Of a DNA stretch of 64,000 nucleotides, positions 1 to 11,309 are shown piece by piece. A program made the position numbers and the translations under genes. This stretch comes from Hyperoodon ampullatus (Eukaryota > Chordata > Mammalia > Artiodactyla > Ziphiidae). A model generated the notes under the pieces. It made no database searches. It was not told where the DNA came from and saw nothing but the letters and a program-made list of their open reading frames with translations. The DNA lies in the NCBI GenBank assembly GCA_949752795.1, contig OX457070.1, forward strand, positions 37,167,185 to 37,231,184, read 5' to 3'. The first letter of the stretch is position 1. The number at the start of each line of letters is the position of its first letter.

Positions 1-175
1 GTATAAGGATTTAAGAAGTTAAAATACGTAAAGTAGCATGGTGTGCCAAGAGTTTCAACCCTGGTTGCATATTAGAATCATCCAGGGGGCTTTTAAAAAC
101 TATAGATGCTCAAGCCCCACCCCTAGAGATCTGGTTTCAATTGGTTCCAGGTTGGTATATTTTAAAAGCTTCCCA

Positions 176-1127
176 AGACCTAAATAGACATTTCTACAAA
201 GAAGACATACAGATGGCCAAGAGGCACTTGAAAAGCTGCTCAACATCACTAATTATTAGAGAAATGCAAATCAAAACTACAATGAGGTATCACCTTACAA
301 CAGTCAGAATGGCCATCATCAAAAAATCTACAAACAATAAATGCTGGAGAGGGTGTGGAGAAAAGGGAACCCTCTTGCACTGTTGGTAGGAATGTAAATT
401 GATACAACCACTATGGAGAACAGTATGGAGGCTCCTTAAAAAACTAAAAATAGAACTACCATATGACCCAGCAATCCCACTATTGGGCATGTATCCAAAG
501 AAAACCATAATTCAAAAAGACACATGCACCAATGTTCATTGCAGCACTATTTACAATAGCCAGGTCATGGAAGCAATCTAAATGTCCATCGACAGATAAA
601 CGAGTAAAGAAGATGTGGTTCATACATACAGTGGAATATTACTCAGCCATAAAAAAGAATGAAATTGGGTCATTTGTAGAGATGTGGGTGGACCTAGAGT
701 CTGTCATACAGAGTGAAGTAAGTCATAAAGAGAAAAACAAATATCATATTTTAATGTATATATGTGGAATCTAGAAAAATGGTACAGATGAACCTATTTT
801 CAGGGCAGGAATAGAGATGCAGACATAGAGAACAGATGTGTGGACATGGTGGAGGGGGGGAAGGGGAGTAGGATGAATTGGGAGATTGGGATTGAGATGT
901 ATTCATTACTATGTGTAAAATACATAGTTAGTGGGAACCTGCTGTATAGCACAGGGAGCTCAGCCTAGTGCTCTGTGGTGACCTAGATGGGTGGGATTGG
1001 AGTGGGGGGAGGGAGGGGATATATGTATACATACACCTGATTCACTTCGTTGTACAGCAGAAACTAACACAACATTGTAGGGTAACCATACCCCAATTTT
1101 AAAAAATAAATTTAAAAAAAAATACAG
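176..1127 (+). mobile_element. L1 3' fragment (ORF2 C-terminus plus 3' UTR)
   Basis: 5'-truncated L1. The ORF2 C-terminal region, including the Cys-rich end ([14 protein letters not shown]), is readable with frameshifts up to a stop at 772-774. A 3' UTR and an A-rich tail near 1100-1122 follow. The host MER5 word gcttccca is duplicated at 168-175 and 1128-1135, a probable 8-bp target-site duplication. Dead copy. Confidence 0.92.
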
Positions 1128-1148
1128 GCTTCCCAGGTGATTCAAATA

Positions 1149-1230
1149 GTGGGTTGGCCAAAAAGTTCGTTAGTATTTTTCCATAACATCTTACAGAAAA
1201 ACCCGAACAAACTTTTTAGCCAACCCAACA
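1149..1230. mobile_element. Mariner-derived 82-bp palindromic MITE
   Basis: Long near-perfect inverted repeat: the left arm starts gtgggttggccaaaaag and the right arm ends gccaacccaaca. The loop is around ataacatctta. TA dinucleotides at 1147-1148 and 1231-1232 fit the TA target duplication of Tc1/mariner. In cattle, elements of this type underlie the large miR-2284/2285 hairpin family. Expression here is unknown. Confidence 0.85.
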
Positions 1231-1250
1231 TATTGACAAGGTTGAGAAAA

Positions 1251-2084
1251 TTTGACAAGCCCATATATTGGGCACAAAGTTAAGTGCCCAATAAATGATA
1301 ACTTCAAAAACTTGGGGGGAAAATGTAACAGAAAGCTTCTAGGTAGAGGTGGATTTAAGCAAATAAGGCTTAAATTTTAGGACCCTTCACCGGCACAGTC
1401 TCCTTCTAAGGCTCAGTGAGGCTCCTTAGAGTGAGGGGAAGATGTTAGCAGCCCAAGCCCAGTGCGGGAGTGCTGCCCCACCTAGGGTCATCTGCCTAGG
1501 CTATCTAATTCTCTTTTGCTTCACTATTTCTCTTTCTTCCAATTGCAAAAGCAATTTTAGATATTAGAAGAGATCAGCCAGATTTCAGAACAAGGATAAA
1601 AATTATTTCCATGGGAAGATCTCAGTATACTCCACAAATAAGTAATTCTTGTTATTCTGTTTTACTAGTGTTGAAATAGACACCCAGAGATTATATCACT
1701 GCCTCAAGTCACAAATCAGCAAATAGTAACCAAAGCAGCACAGTAATAGAATCCGCAAGTCTTGTCTTACACTCCTGTGTCTAAGCACACTGGTATATCT
1801 CCTGGGCAGTTATGCAGGTCTGTGCTGGGTGATCATGCATAAACTCCAGAGGATGGTGCCACTGACCTTTCAAAACTTGCCTCATTCCTTGAGTAATTGA
1901 TACGTCCTCAGGCCTTGCTAGCTTGTGACCTCAGAACAAGGCCACGCAGCTTAATATCCAAACTGCAGCTCTGAGCCCCTGGAGTTGGGAAGTCTGTTCC
2001 TCTGCTGGATCCACACGTTCCTCCCCACCTCCCACAAATCCAAGGAGTGTTTAGGAGTTGTTTTTCATCTCCATCAGTCCGTCA
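1251..2084. other. Unassigned intergenic or intronic sequence
   Basis: No ORF, RNA gene or repeat family recognised. A short piece at 1366-1392 resembles the start of the segment at 6048-6075 and may belong to the same unassigned dispersed repeat. Confidence 0.5.
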
Positions 2085-2275
2085 CTTGCATGGGCCTCCT
2101 CCAAGGCCCTGGGAGAAGCCCTGGCAGTGTATTCAAATGGGTATATGATATTATAAAATTTGTAAATATTTTAATAGCAATCACTTGGCTTCTGTCTCTT
2201 TCTACCACTTCTGCTCCTTTGCACTCTCCTGTCTAGTGTGGTACTGGAGCAGCTGTGGGCCTTTTTGTAGGATCT
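2085..2275 (+). repeat. Unassigned dispersed repeat, copy A
   Basis: Shares ordered blocks with 6075-6240, for example tccaaggccctgggag against tccaaagccttgggag, and tactggagcagctgtggg against cactggagtggctgtgga, with a diverged A/T-rich middle. This suggests two copies of one old interspersed repeat. I do not recognise the family. Confidence 0.45.
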
Positions 2276-2361
2276 GGCTAGGAGGAAGGTAAATACTATA
2301 CTATATGTATATGTTCCACAAAAATATTTTTTAAAAAGAAAGTTAAGTTGGAAATATGCTA

Positions 2362-3276
2362 TTTTTAGCAGGTTTAACGTCAGATGTTATTGACACACAA
2401 TAAAGGCACATTTTTAAAGTGTACAATTTGGTAAGTTTTGACTTATGTATAGCCTGAGAAACCATCACCAAATCAAGATAATGAACAGACCCATCACACT
2501 CAAAGGTTTCCTCATGCCTCTTTGTAATTCCTCGTTCCTGCCTTCACTCCCATCCCCAGGAAACCACTGGTCTGCCTCTGTCAGTATAGATTAGTTTGCA
2601 TTTTCTATAATTTTTCTGTAAATGGAATCATACAGTATGTACTCCTTTTTGTCTGGCTTTTTTCATTCAACATAGTTATTTGGGGATTCATCCATGTTGT
2701 GTGTATCAATAGTTTGTTCTTTTCTTTGCTAAATAGTATTCCATTTTATGGATATGTTACAATTTCCTTATCCATTCTACTGTTGAGAGACATTTGGATT
2801 GTTTCCAGTTTGGAACTATTACAAAGCTGCATTGAACATTTGCATATAAGTCTTTGCATGAACATATGCTTTCATTTCTCTTGGCTGAATACTTGGAAGT
2901 AGAATGACTGTGTCAGATGGTAGGTATATATTTAATTTTTAAGAAATTGCCAGGTCTTCCAAAGTGGTTGTATCATTTTACATTCCCACTAGCAATGTAT
3001 GAAAGTTCTAGTTGATCCATATCCTTGCTAGTACTTAGTATGGTCAGCCTTTTATTTTAGCCATTCTAATAAAGGTAGTGGAATCTCACTATGATTTTAA
3101 TTTATATTTCCCTAATGGCCAATGATGTAGCATATTTTTCATGTGCTTATTTGCCATCTTTATAGCTTCTCTATGAAGTATCTTTTCAAATCTTTTGCCC
3201 ATTTTTAAAATGTTTGTGTTGTTTGTTTTCTTATTATTGAGTTTTGAGAGTACTTTATAGATTCTAGATATTCTCA
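2362..3276 (-). mobile_element. Old L1 3' end
   Basis: Read on the minus strand, this is the C-terminal part of an ancient L1 ORF2 followed by 3' UTR. On the plus strand it shows the usual reversed landmarks: a TACAGTATGT-type 3' UTR, then gtattccattttatggatatg and the ttgccca region. Too diverged to retain frame. Confidence 0.88.
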
Positions 3277-3524
3277 GATGTGGTCTGGCTCCATATGGCC
3301 AGGATAAACCAGTCACTATGGATGACAGAATATTTCCAAAGCTGATTACTGAATCTTGAATAATGCTATGTGTGGGACATCTTCTACCCCACCCTGCAAT
3401 GTTGTCTATACACTGGGCCAAACCACTCTGTAAGGGAAAAACACTTCCTGTGTCTCCTGTACTCTCACACTACTACCACACTTCACTTCACTTCTGCCAC
3501 CAGATGTGTGAGTTTTCCACACAT
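3277..3524. other. Unassigned sequence between L1 and LTR
   Basis: No recognised family. It may be a diverged extension of the neighbouring LTR element. Confidence 0.4.
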
Positions 3525-4230
3525 CTAGAAATTCTGTCATACCAGCTGGGTGTCCCATAATTTAACTCAATTCTGACACTATTGGAGGTAGTATCAGATC
3601 CCATAGTTTAAGGTCTCAGTCCCACAAGACATCTGCCCCCCTTCAGATGCCAATTGCAAGTCCCAGGTTGTCACCTGTGTTTCTGACTGATCAGATATAC
3701 ATCTCACAACCTACTCCTTGGGTTTGATAATTTGCTACCATGGCTCACAGAACTCAAGGAAATATTTAACTCATGTTTGCCAGTTTATTTTAAAAGGATA
3801 TGATAAAGGATACAGATGAATATCCAGATGGAAGAGATGCATAAGGCAAGGTATGGGGGAAGGGACACAGAGCTTCCATGTCCTTGCCAGGCATGCCACC
3901 GTCCTGGTACCTCCATCCTCCATGTGTCCAGCCACCTGGAAGTTCCCTGTACTTTTGGGATTTCTATGGTGGCTTCATCACATAGGCAAGACTGATTATT
4001 AATTCAGTTTCCAGCCTCTCTCCCCTTCCTGGAGGATAGTGGGTAGAGCTGAAAGATCCAAGCTTCTAATCACAGCTTGGTCTTTCTGGTGACCAGCTCC
4101 CATCCAGGAGCCCACCAACCACTGCCTCATTAGAACAAAAGACACTCCTATCAGTTAGAAAATTACAAGTTTTAGGAGCTTTGTGCTGGGAACCAGGGGC
4201 AGAGACCAATACATACATTTTCTAATTATT
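3525..4230 (-). mobile_element. Solo LTR of an ancient endogenous retrovirus
   Basis: Resembles an old mammalian ERV LTR in reverse orientation: tcccacaagacatctgcccc, ggtttgataatttgctac, ccatggctcacagaactca and a reversed polyadenylation-like region around 3783-3812. No internal retroviral sequence lies beside it, so it is a solo LTR or LTR fragment. Exact family not assigned. Confidence 0.6.
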
Positions 4231-5589
4231 TCACACGCTCTAAGTCCTTCTCATGGCTTTTTTTCTAGCATGGGGAGAAGACAAGTTCAGACCTGCACAG
4301 TAACCTGCCTGCGGTCTAACATTACAATCTCCCATGAGCAAATGCTTTAACAAAAACACGCACGCATCTTCCAAGAAGCATCACTTTCAGGGACACTCCA
4401 GTCTACAGTTGCAATTAGAAAAACAAAAAACAAAACCAGCTCTCTTACTGGAAAGCATATAGTCTTGCTAACATTTGTTTCCCTGAATAAAAGACTTAAC
4501 ATTTTAAACTTTCAGATGTTTTACAATTGCCTGAAGTTTATCTTCACAGTGTCTCCAAGAGCAATTTGTGGATTCCTGCTTGTCATTTGCATTTTGCAGG
4601 TTCCATTTCAGCAACTCTTCCCCAAAGCAAAGATTTTCATCTTTGCTTTTAGAGACAGAACATTTATAATATCATTTCTTCAGCTTCTCAAAACACTAAA
4701 CTTGCTTGTCCACTGGACACTGAAAAAAAAAAATATATATATATATATATTACATACAAACATACATATATATGACTGTTGCAGATGTTCCATATAGTTA
4801 TGTGTATATATATCTGCAACTCTCCCTTCTACAGAACTTTTGATTGAGGGGTGATGAGGAGTCTCTGGATCAATGAACAAGCACTTTGGAGGTTCCTAAT
4901 GCTCCTAGGTGTGTGAGCCTAGCATCTAGTCATTTCCAAACACTGGTAAAACTGACAGAAGAGTGAGAGAGTGACCCTAAATGGAGCCAAGAAGTGGATG
5001 GCAGAATTTTTTTTCCATCCTAAACTTTTCCCTGCTGCTATAACCTTTAGTTATACAAAAACAAACAGATTTTACAGAGGGGCATGGAATAGGAAAACTC
5101 TTGGAAATTAGAGCTAAAATTGTGCAAAGAACAGCTGTAGCTGATCTAAGACTGATAAGAGGCCACAGAGCAGAGAGGGAGCTGAAGGAAGTCAGGGGTC
5201 TTGGAATAACTTGACAGTAGTATGAAAATTAGTCGTATCTCTGGATCCCAGGAATATGAAAATATTTCCCGAAGTTTTGCCACTTTTTTTCTGCCTTAAT
5301 GCCCTTTTTCTTTATGCTGCTTCTTAGTTTAAATGAGAAAATTCCTTAAGTCATTTTTCATCAGCTTTTATTGCAGAATCTTGCAAAACTTTGGAAACTA
5401 AAACCAAGTCAACCAAAGGAATTAAAAAATCACAGTTATTTGGGAAACAGTTGTTATAGAATCAAAAAGCATTATACCCTTCAACATCCTTTGACCACCT
5501 TATCATAGTCAATGTAGTCATCATCATCATCACCATCATCATCGTATAACTATTGTCTTTTTTTAAAGATCTTTTTTTGATGAGGACCA
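4231..5589. other. Unassigned A/T-rich sequence with short simple repeats
   Basis: No gene seen. Contains an (AT)n run near 4733-4751 and a short imperfect (ATC)n tract near 5517-5543. Short ORFs here have no recognisable domain. Confidence 0.5.
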
Positions 5590-5752
5590 TTTTTTTAAAG
5601 TCTTTATTAAATTCGTTACAATATTGCTTCTGTTTTATGTTTTGGTTTTTTGTCCGCAAGGCATGTGGGATATTAGCTCCCCAACCAGGGATCAAACCCT
5701 CACCCCTTGTATTGGACGGCGAAGTCTTAACCCCTGGACTGCCAGGGAAGTA
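5590..5752 (-). mobile_element. CHR-family SINE, short form
   Basis: Reverse complement of the tRNA-Glu-derived CHR SINE. The head (acttccctggcagtccagg in sense) lies at the right end and the A/T-rich tail at the left. Substitutions suggest an older copy than the GC-rich ones. Confidence 0.88.
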
Positions 5753-5764
5753 TTATTAGTGTTA

Positions 5765-5980
5765 TCCATCTGCCAGGCACCAAACCACATGCTTTACACA
5801 TTGTGTCAATATCTTTCAATATCTCAGTACAGCCCTATGTGTTAGATATTATCCCCTTTTCACAGATTGAAAAACAGAGGCACGGAGAAATTAACTTACT
5901 CACAGTCACAAACTAGTTAAAGTGAAGTTAAAAATCAAACGCCAACCCATTTAACCCCAGAGTCAGGCTCATAACTGGCT
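5765..5980 (-). mobile_element. MIR SINE
   Basis: Reverse MIR: ctgccaggcaccaaac, atcccctttt-cacagatt, aaacagaggcacggagaaatt and the tRNA-derived end are in order over about 215 bp. Confidence 0.87.
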
Positions 5981-6047
5981 CACCATATTCACACTTTCAC
6001 TCAGTGATTGATACTTGTGGAAGCAGGTTTACCATGACCTAGTGAAG

Positions 6048-6262
6048 CTTAAATTTCAGGCCCTTTCATTTGTACAAGCCCCTTCCAAAGCCTTGGGAGT
6101 GGGGGTCCATGATGATGTGTTCACATGACCATAAGTCTTTGTAAAATTAACAATCAGTTAAGACTGCTGTCTCTTCAATCCAACTCCTCCTCCATCACAC
6201 TTACCCTCACATCATGGGACACTGGAGTGGCTGTGGACATTTTGGGGATCATGCTGAATTGG
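6048..6262 (+). repeat. Unassigned dispersed repeat, copy B
   Basis: Counterpart of the segment at 2085-2275, with matching blocks in the same order. Not matched to a known family from memory. Confidence 0.45.
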
Positions 6263-6920
6263 GGGTTGGAGGATATATTTAATCTGAGTTTTATGTGATA
6301 TTTTATGTAGTCCACAATCATGTTTGTGTACAGTTAAGCAATTGCTACCTATGTTGGTGTAGGAATGGCTTTCAGTAATTCTTAACCACTGATTGTGCCA
6401 ACTCACCTGGTGTTGTGACAGTTAAACTAAAAGAGTAAAAATGTGGTGGGAAGAAAAAAGAAAAGAGAGGGAATTAGAGCAAATATTACATTTTTGACAT
6501 TTTAAATTAAACTTGTATAAGAATTCATAAGCCTTAAAATTAAGCTCCTTACTATTAGAATTAACTATTTTAAACCATTAATGAAATTAGGTACAGTATA
6601 ATCTCTAATACATTTTAGAGAGACTTTATTAAGTGTTTTATATAAATGATCATCATTTTTCTGGGTAATATGCTTGTATGAAGCAGCTTATTCCCCTGTG
6701 GTGCCTGATGAAGCATATATTTGATGTGAAGGAGCCCTGGCATATGATCACATGTGATGTGTGATAAATTTATAACATTGGCCTTCCCAGTCTGAATTGT
6801 CAGATGAGCAGTGAGAGGCCTACCTGGCACATACTTAATGAAGCATTTGTGAAGTGAATGAGCAAATGAGTGAGTGAATGAACCATTAGATTTATAGGGT
6901 TTATATGTCATCTGATTTAC
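6263..6920. other. Unassigned sequence
   Basis: No recognised gene or repeat. The reverse-strand ORF near 6615-6911 has no domain or codon pattern that would support it. Confidence 0.5.
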
Positions 6921-7035
6921 ATATCATTTTCTGGATTGAGACCCCTTGGTTCCGAGAGGCTGAGTGATTTACCTCCTAACACTCGATGGCAGAGTGAAAC
7001 AAGGACTCAGTTTGCCTGACTTTCAATCATGCATT
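6921..7035 (-). mobile_element. Possible MIR fragment
   Basis: The order gaggctgagtgatttacc, gcagagtgaaacaaggactcag and tgcctgactttcaatc resembles the conserved reversed MIR core, but heavily diverged. Confidence 0.4.
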
Positions 7036-7480
7036 CTTTAATAAGATTTCAGATCATGGATATTTTCTAGAAGGCTTTAAATAAATCTCCACCATTTCCA
7101 AGCACTAAAAGTACCTCTTTTATAGCCTAGAAACTGCTGTCCTTCAATGGAAAAGAATTCCTCTTTAGAATATCCAGGAAATTAGGCAGTGATTGTTTTA
7201 AATATGCTTTCATGTTACCTGACCTGGTTCTGATAAAAAAGATGCCAAAAGAGTCTTGTGGCAGCCGGTGGGGTGGGGTTAGGAGTGGGGGGCAGTGGGG
7301 AGGCTCTTTAGATCAAGGGTTTTCAAACTGAGAGTTTTGACCCATTAGTGGTTAGTGAAATCAATTTAGTGGCTGAATTTTTTTAATAGAATAAAAAAGA
7401 AAATATCAGATTGCGTTGCCACATGGTAAAGGAACTAAGTATTGCTTAGGGAAAACTTTGATGCACCTTGTCACAATATA
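7036..7480. other. Unassigned sequence
   Basis: Nothing recognisable apart from a G-rich stretch near 7265-7300. Confidence 0.5.
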
Positions 7481-7489
7481 AAATATATA

Positions 7490-7780
7490 TTTTTTTTAAT
7501 TAATTTTTTTTATTTTTGGCTGTGTTGGGTCTTTGTTGCTATGTGCAGGCTTTCTCTAGTCATGGCGAGTGGGGGGCTGTTCTTCATTGTGGTGCACTGG
7601 CTTCTCACTGTGGTGGCTTCTCTTGCTGCAGAGTGTGGGCTCTAGGCTCACAGGCTCAGTAGTTGTGGTACACGAGCTTAGTTGCTCTGCGGCATGTGGG
7701 ATCTTCCCGGACCAGGGCTCGAACCTGTGTTCCCTCATTGGCAGGCGGTTCTCAACCACTGCGCCACCAGGGAAATCCCT
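7490..7780 (-). mobile_element. CHR-family SINE, long form
   Basis: Reverse CHR SINE of about 290 bp: T-rich tail, ggctgtgttgggtcttt module, tctagtcatggcgagtgggg, then the tRNA-related head ending caccagggaaatccct. The flanks share an aaaatatat word that may be the target duplication. Confidence 0.95.
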
Positions 7781-7809
7781 AAAATATATTTTTTACTGTG
7801 GATCATGGT

Positions 7810-8055
7810 CAGAATTTTTTTAATTAATTAATTTTATTTTTTAAATGAAGTATAGTTGATGTACAATATTATGTAAGTTACAGGTGTACAGTATAGTGGT
7901 TCACAATTTTTAAAAGTTATACTCCATTTATAGTTATTATAAAACAGTGGCTATATTCCCTGTATTGTACAATATATCCTTGTTGCTTATTTTATACCAA
8001 TAGTTTATACCTCTTCATCCCCTACCCCTATATTTTCCCTCCCCACAAAAATTTT
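7810..8055 (-). mobile_element. L1 3' UTR fragment
   Basis: Reversed L1 3' UTR: tatagttgatgtacaatatta, acaatatatccttgttgctt and cccctacccctatattttccc in the usual order. Confidence 0.82.
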
Positions 8056-8880
8056 TTTTTAAACTAGTGTTGGTGACCAAGTGCCTAGAACAGAATAAGA
8101 GTATAACATTCAGCGTAGTATGTATTTAGAAGGAATAAACCCGGGGGCGGAAATGTAATTGTTTTGGGTTGATGAGAAAAGGAGGGAGGAGGACTACCAC
8201 AGTTGGGCCAGCCCTTAAATGATGCACAGAGGAGGGAAAGCTCAGAGCCTGTGTTGTAAGGCCAGAGGTCGAGGCCTGGAGGTTTCTACAGAATGAGTAG
8301 ACCTCCAGGGCCGTGGGAAGCTTCTCATTGGATGGAGATTCAGCCTGAGCTGAGCCTGTGATAGAATTTGATATGGACAGGCTTGCAAGAGGCTAAGTTG
8401 AAGTGGAGATATCACTGGCTATGGGGGAAGATCAAGGTTGTTGACTATGAAGTTGGTTGAGCTCCAGGTGCAAGTGTAGTTGGTTTATTCAGTGCTAGAT
8501 TTTGAAAGAGTGGCATGAAAGGATGTAACTAGAGTTCATTGGGAGTGAGTGTAAAAACACTGGAGAAACTGGCACTGGGCACCTACTAAATTGTGGGGGA
8601 CACTGCAGGCAATGGGGTGGGGTAGGCAAGAACAATACGTTGGGATTAAGATGTCATCGCTATTACCTGTTTGCTTCAGGCTGCTTAGTACATAAAAGTT
8701 ATATATTTACAATACTGCAGTGCTATACCAAATAATATCCAAGTAGAATAATGAGTATGAAGTGTTATATCCACCTTTTATTAGCATTTTCCTAGTGAAT
8801 CTTTTTCCATTCCTTTATTTTTAACTTTGACATATTGTTTTGTGTGTCTCTTGTAAATAGAAAATATTTTCATTTAATTA
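8056..8880. other. Unassigned single-copy-looking sequence
   Basis: About 800 bp with no repeat family, ORF or RNA recognised. A G/A-rich part near 8170-8600 could be a very old repeat. Confidence 0.5.
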
Positions 8881-8898
8881 AGAATATATCAAAATGTA

Positions 8899-9099
8899 GG
8901 GCTTCCCTGGTGGCGCAGTGGTTGAGAGTCCGCCTGCCGATGCAGGGGACACTGGTTCGTGCCCCAGTCCGGGAAGATCCCACATGCCGCGGAGCAGCTG
9001 GGCCCATGAGCCATGGCCGCTGAGCCTGCGCGTCCAGAGCCTGTGCTCCACAACGGGAGAGGCCACAACAGTGAGAGGCCCGCGTACCGCAAAAAAAAG
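8899..9099 (+). mobile_element. CHR-1-type SINE, GC-rich cetacean form
   Basis: Starts gggcttccctggtggcgcag and runs through the tRNA-Glu-like head to cgcgtaccgc plus an A tail. An 18-bp perfect target duplication, agaatatatcaaaatgta, is at 8881-8898 and 9100-9117. Near-consensus, so a relatively recent insertion. Confidence 0.98.
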
Positions 9100-9445
9100 A
9101 GAATATATCAAAATGTAAAACAGTGTTTTGATTAGGAAGGTGAATAACTATCAAGATTCTTACCTTAAGGGAGCAATTATAAGAGAATACTAAAAATTAT
9201 TAACTATATAACTGGATGGGTTAAAACAAATAGTTCACCAGGTAGCTTGAAATACAATTCATTAAATCTGAATCTATAAAATTGTAATTACTTTAGAGTA
9301 AGTGACCAGAAGAAAAAGAGGTGTGGGAGCAAATAGTACTATCAGATCACACTGAACCAATTTCAGATTATTAGGGATTTGACATCCCGCTATTGCTGAA
9401 AGAAAAAATGACAGAAAAAAAAAAGATATGTGATCAATCTATTTT
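9100..9445. other. Unassigned A/T-rich sequence
   Basis: Spacer between two same-direction SINEs; nothing recognised. Confidence 0.5.
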
Positions 9446-9460
9446 AAAAATCATTTGAGG

Positions 9461-9663
9461 GGGCTTCCTTGGTGGCGCAGTGGTTGAGAGTCCGCCTGCC
9501 GATGCAGGGGACACGGGTTCGTGCCCCAGTCCGGGAGGATCCCACATGTTGCGGAGTGGCTGGGCCTGTGAGCCATGGCCATTGGGCCTGTGCGTCCGGA
9601 GCCTGTGCTCCGCCAGGGGAAAGGCCACAGCAGTGAGAGGCCCGCGTACCGCAAAAAAAAAAA
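9461..9663 (+). mobile_element. CHR-1-type SINE, GC-rich form
   Basis: Near-complete copy with an A tail. Target duplication of about 15 bp (aaaaatcatttgagg) at 9446-9460 and 9664-9678. Several CpG-decay changes compared with the copy at 8899. Confidence 0.97.
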
Positions 9664-9678
9664 AAAAATCATTTGAGG

Positions 9679-9871
9679 CCTTGGAAAAGGGTCAGAATTT
9701 AGCTTGAAATTTTTATATAAGAAAAATTTTCTAATAAATCTACATCTTAATGAAGTATTTGTCTTCTAGCTAGAAGGGTAAAAAATACATCAATCTTAAA
9801 ATTCCTGGGGAAAAAAGTTGAAATATGTTTATCATATTTATATAAAAATACAATATAAAGACTCCACTCTC
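9679..9871. other. Unassigned A/T-rich spacer
   Basis: Short unassigned sequence between two SINEs. Confidence 0.5.
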
Positions 9872-9885
9872 AAGAATTCCAGGAG

Positions 9886-10073
9886 GGGCTTCCCTGGAGG
9901 CGCAGTGGTTGGGGGTCCGCCTGCTGATGCTGGGGACACGGGTTCATGCCCCAGTCTGGGAGGATCCCACATGCCGTGGAGCGGCTGGGCCCGTGAGCCA
10001 TGGCCACTGAGCCTGCACGTCCAGAGCCTGTGCTCCGCAACGGGAGAGGCCACAACAGTGAGAGGCCCGCGTA

Positions 10074-10106
<33 letters not shown>
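9886..10106 (+). mobile_element. CHR-1-type SINE with a (CA)n tail
   Basis: Complete SINE body. The usual A tail is replaced by a pure CA tract. A 14-bp perfect target duplication, aagaattccaggag, is at 9872-9885 and 10107-10120, so the CA tract lies inside the insertion. Confidence 0.97.
10074..10106. repeat. (CA)n microsatellite in a SINE tail
   Basis: About 15 uninterrupted CA units directly after the SINE body and inside its target duplications. Confidence 0.95.
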
Positions 10107-10108
<2 letters not shown>

Positions 10109-10120
10109 GAATTCCAGGAG

Positions 10121-10789
10121 TTGAGTATAGTTTTATTGTTGTTATTGTTTTAATTTGTTTTTTCCAGTAGGAGGATAGGTTTTCGTTGAAATATTCATGC
10201 TCTCTTACCTGATCCACTTTGTCATATTGTGAAGAAGGCTGGCTAAGGATCAGAACCAGGAAAGTCAACCTGCCCACACTGGCATCAAACTTTGGGGATT
10301 ATGGGCATCAGATAACTCTCTGAGTGGACCTACTAGAAATCGCTATGAAATACATTATGCACGCTGACGTTATTCAGGCGGCTGCATTTTCTGTTCTGAT
10401 TATCTTTGCATAGAATAATTTTTTTTCTCAGTTTCTGTGTTAACAGAAAGAGGGTTAAGATTGGACGGTCAGTGTGGTAAACATGGACCAACACAACAGG
10501 GTCAACAGTTACCAAACAAATTCATTTTCATAGCCAAGCTAAGCCAAAACTTAAAACACAAAACAACCATATTCTCAGGTTAAGACAGAAATACTTTGTG
10601 GGCTATAGTGAGCTAACTCCAACAATAACATTTAACAATATATCAAAAGTCCCTTACATCAGCCATGATTAATTAGTATAAGGTAGCAATTATACCATTA
10701 ATGTGGAAAGACAAAGATATTATCTGAATGAAGTAGTAATTAAATCAGAAAACATTTAAAAGATAACTCTGTCAGAAATCATGTCATCA
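10121..10789. other. Unassigned sequence
   Basis: No gene or clear repeat recognised. Confidence 0.45.
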
Positions 10790-10905
10790 TACTTGCTGGA
10801 AAAATAATCATTGTTGAAGCTGAGTTATACTTGGAGGTTCTATTTTCTCTACTTTTGTATATCTTTGAAATTTTCCATTAAATAAGTGAAAAGGAAACAG
10901 ACAAA
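10790..10905 (+). mobile_element. Possible old L1 3' terminus
   Basis: Text such as ctctacttttgtatatctttg and aaattttccattaaataagtg resembles the last bases of ancient L1M-type 3' UTRs. Short and diverged. Confidence 0.45.
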
Positions 10906-11302
10906 AGTTAGAAAAACCTAAATCACTTTTTTTTTTACTTCTCTAGAAGTAAAAATAAAGCTTTAAGTGGCAGGTTATGGAAGAGTGAATGCTACAATGA
11001 GTATAACTAGACTTTACCACAAATTGAATTCATATTCATTAAAAAATTTGCATTCATTTTTGTGTGTATAAGCGTGTCGGCTTCAGTGCTCATAATATAC
11101 GTGGTAAGGTTGAGTAAAATGTTTTTGTAAGTATACGTCACAATATAAATGTCAGATATTCTTACTCATTCTGAGAATTACCAGTGGCCGATGTCACTGA
11201 AGCTGATAGAGGGCAGTATGGTCTTGTGATTTTTAGCAACAGATCCTGAGAAATGGGCTGTGATCCCAGTTTTGCTTACTAAGGAAGCAGCCCAATTCAA
11301 TC
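10906..11302. other. Unassigned sequence
   Basis: No recognised features. Confidence 0.5.
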
Positions 11303-11309
11303 GTCATTT

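Larger units (their letters stand above)
49..1250 (+). mobile_element. MER5-type hAT DNA transposon remnant, split twice
   Basis: The pieces at 49-175, 1128-1148 and 1233-1250 read as one MER5A-like non-autonomous hAT element. The left piece holds the typical start (ttcaaccctggttgc) and core; the small pieces hold the typical end (cccaggtgatt, then caaggttgagaa). Between them sit an L1 3' end (176-1127) and a mariner-type hairpin (1149-1230). Family assignment is from recognition of the consensus. Confidence 0.75.

Noticed and set aside
8899..9099. tRNA-Glu gene at the head of the SINEs
   Set aside because: The head derives from a tRNA but lacks a full cloverleaf and is always joined to the SINE body.
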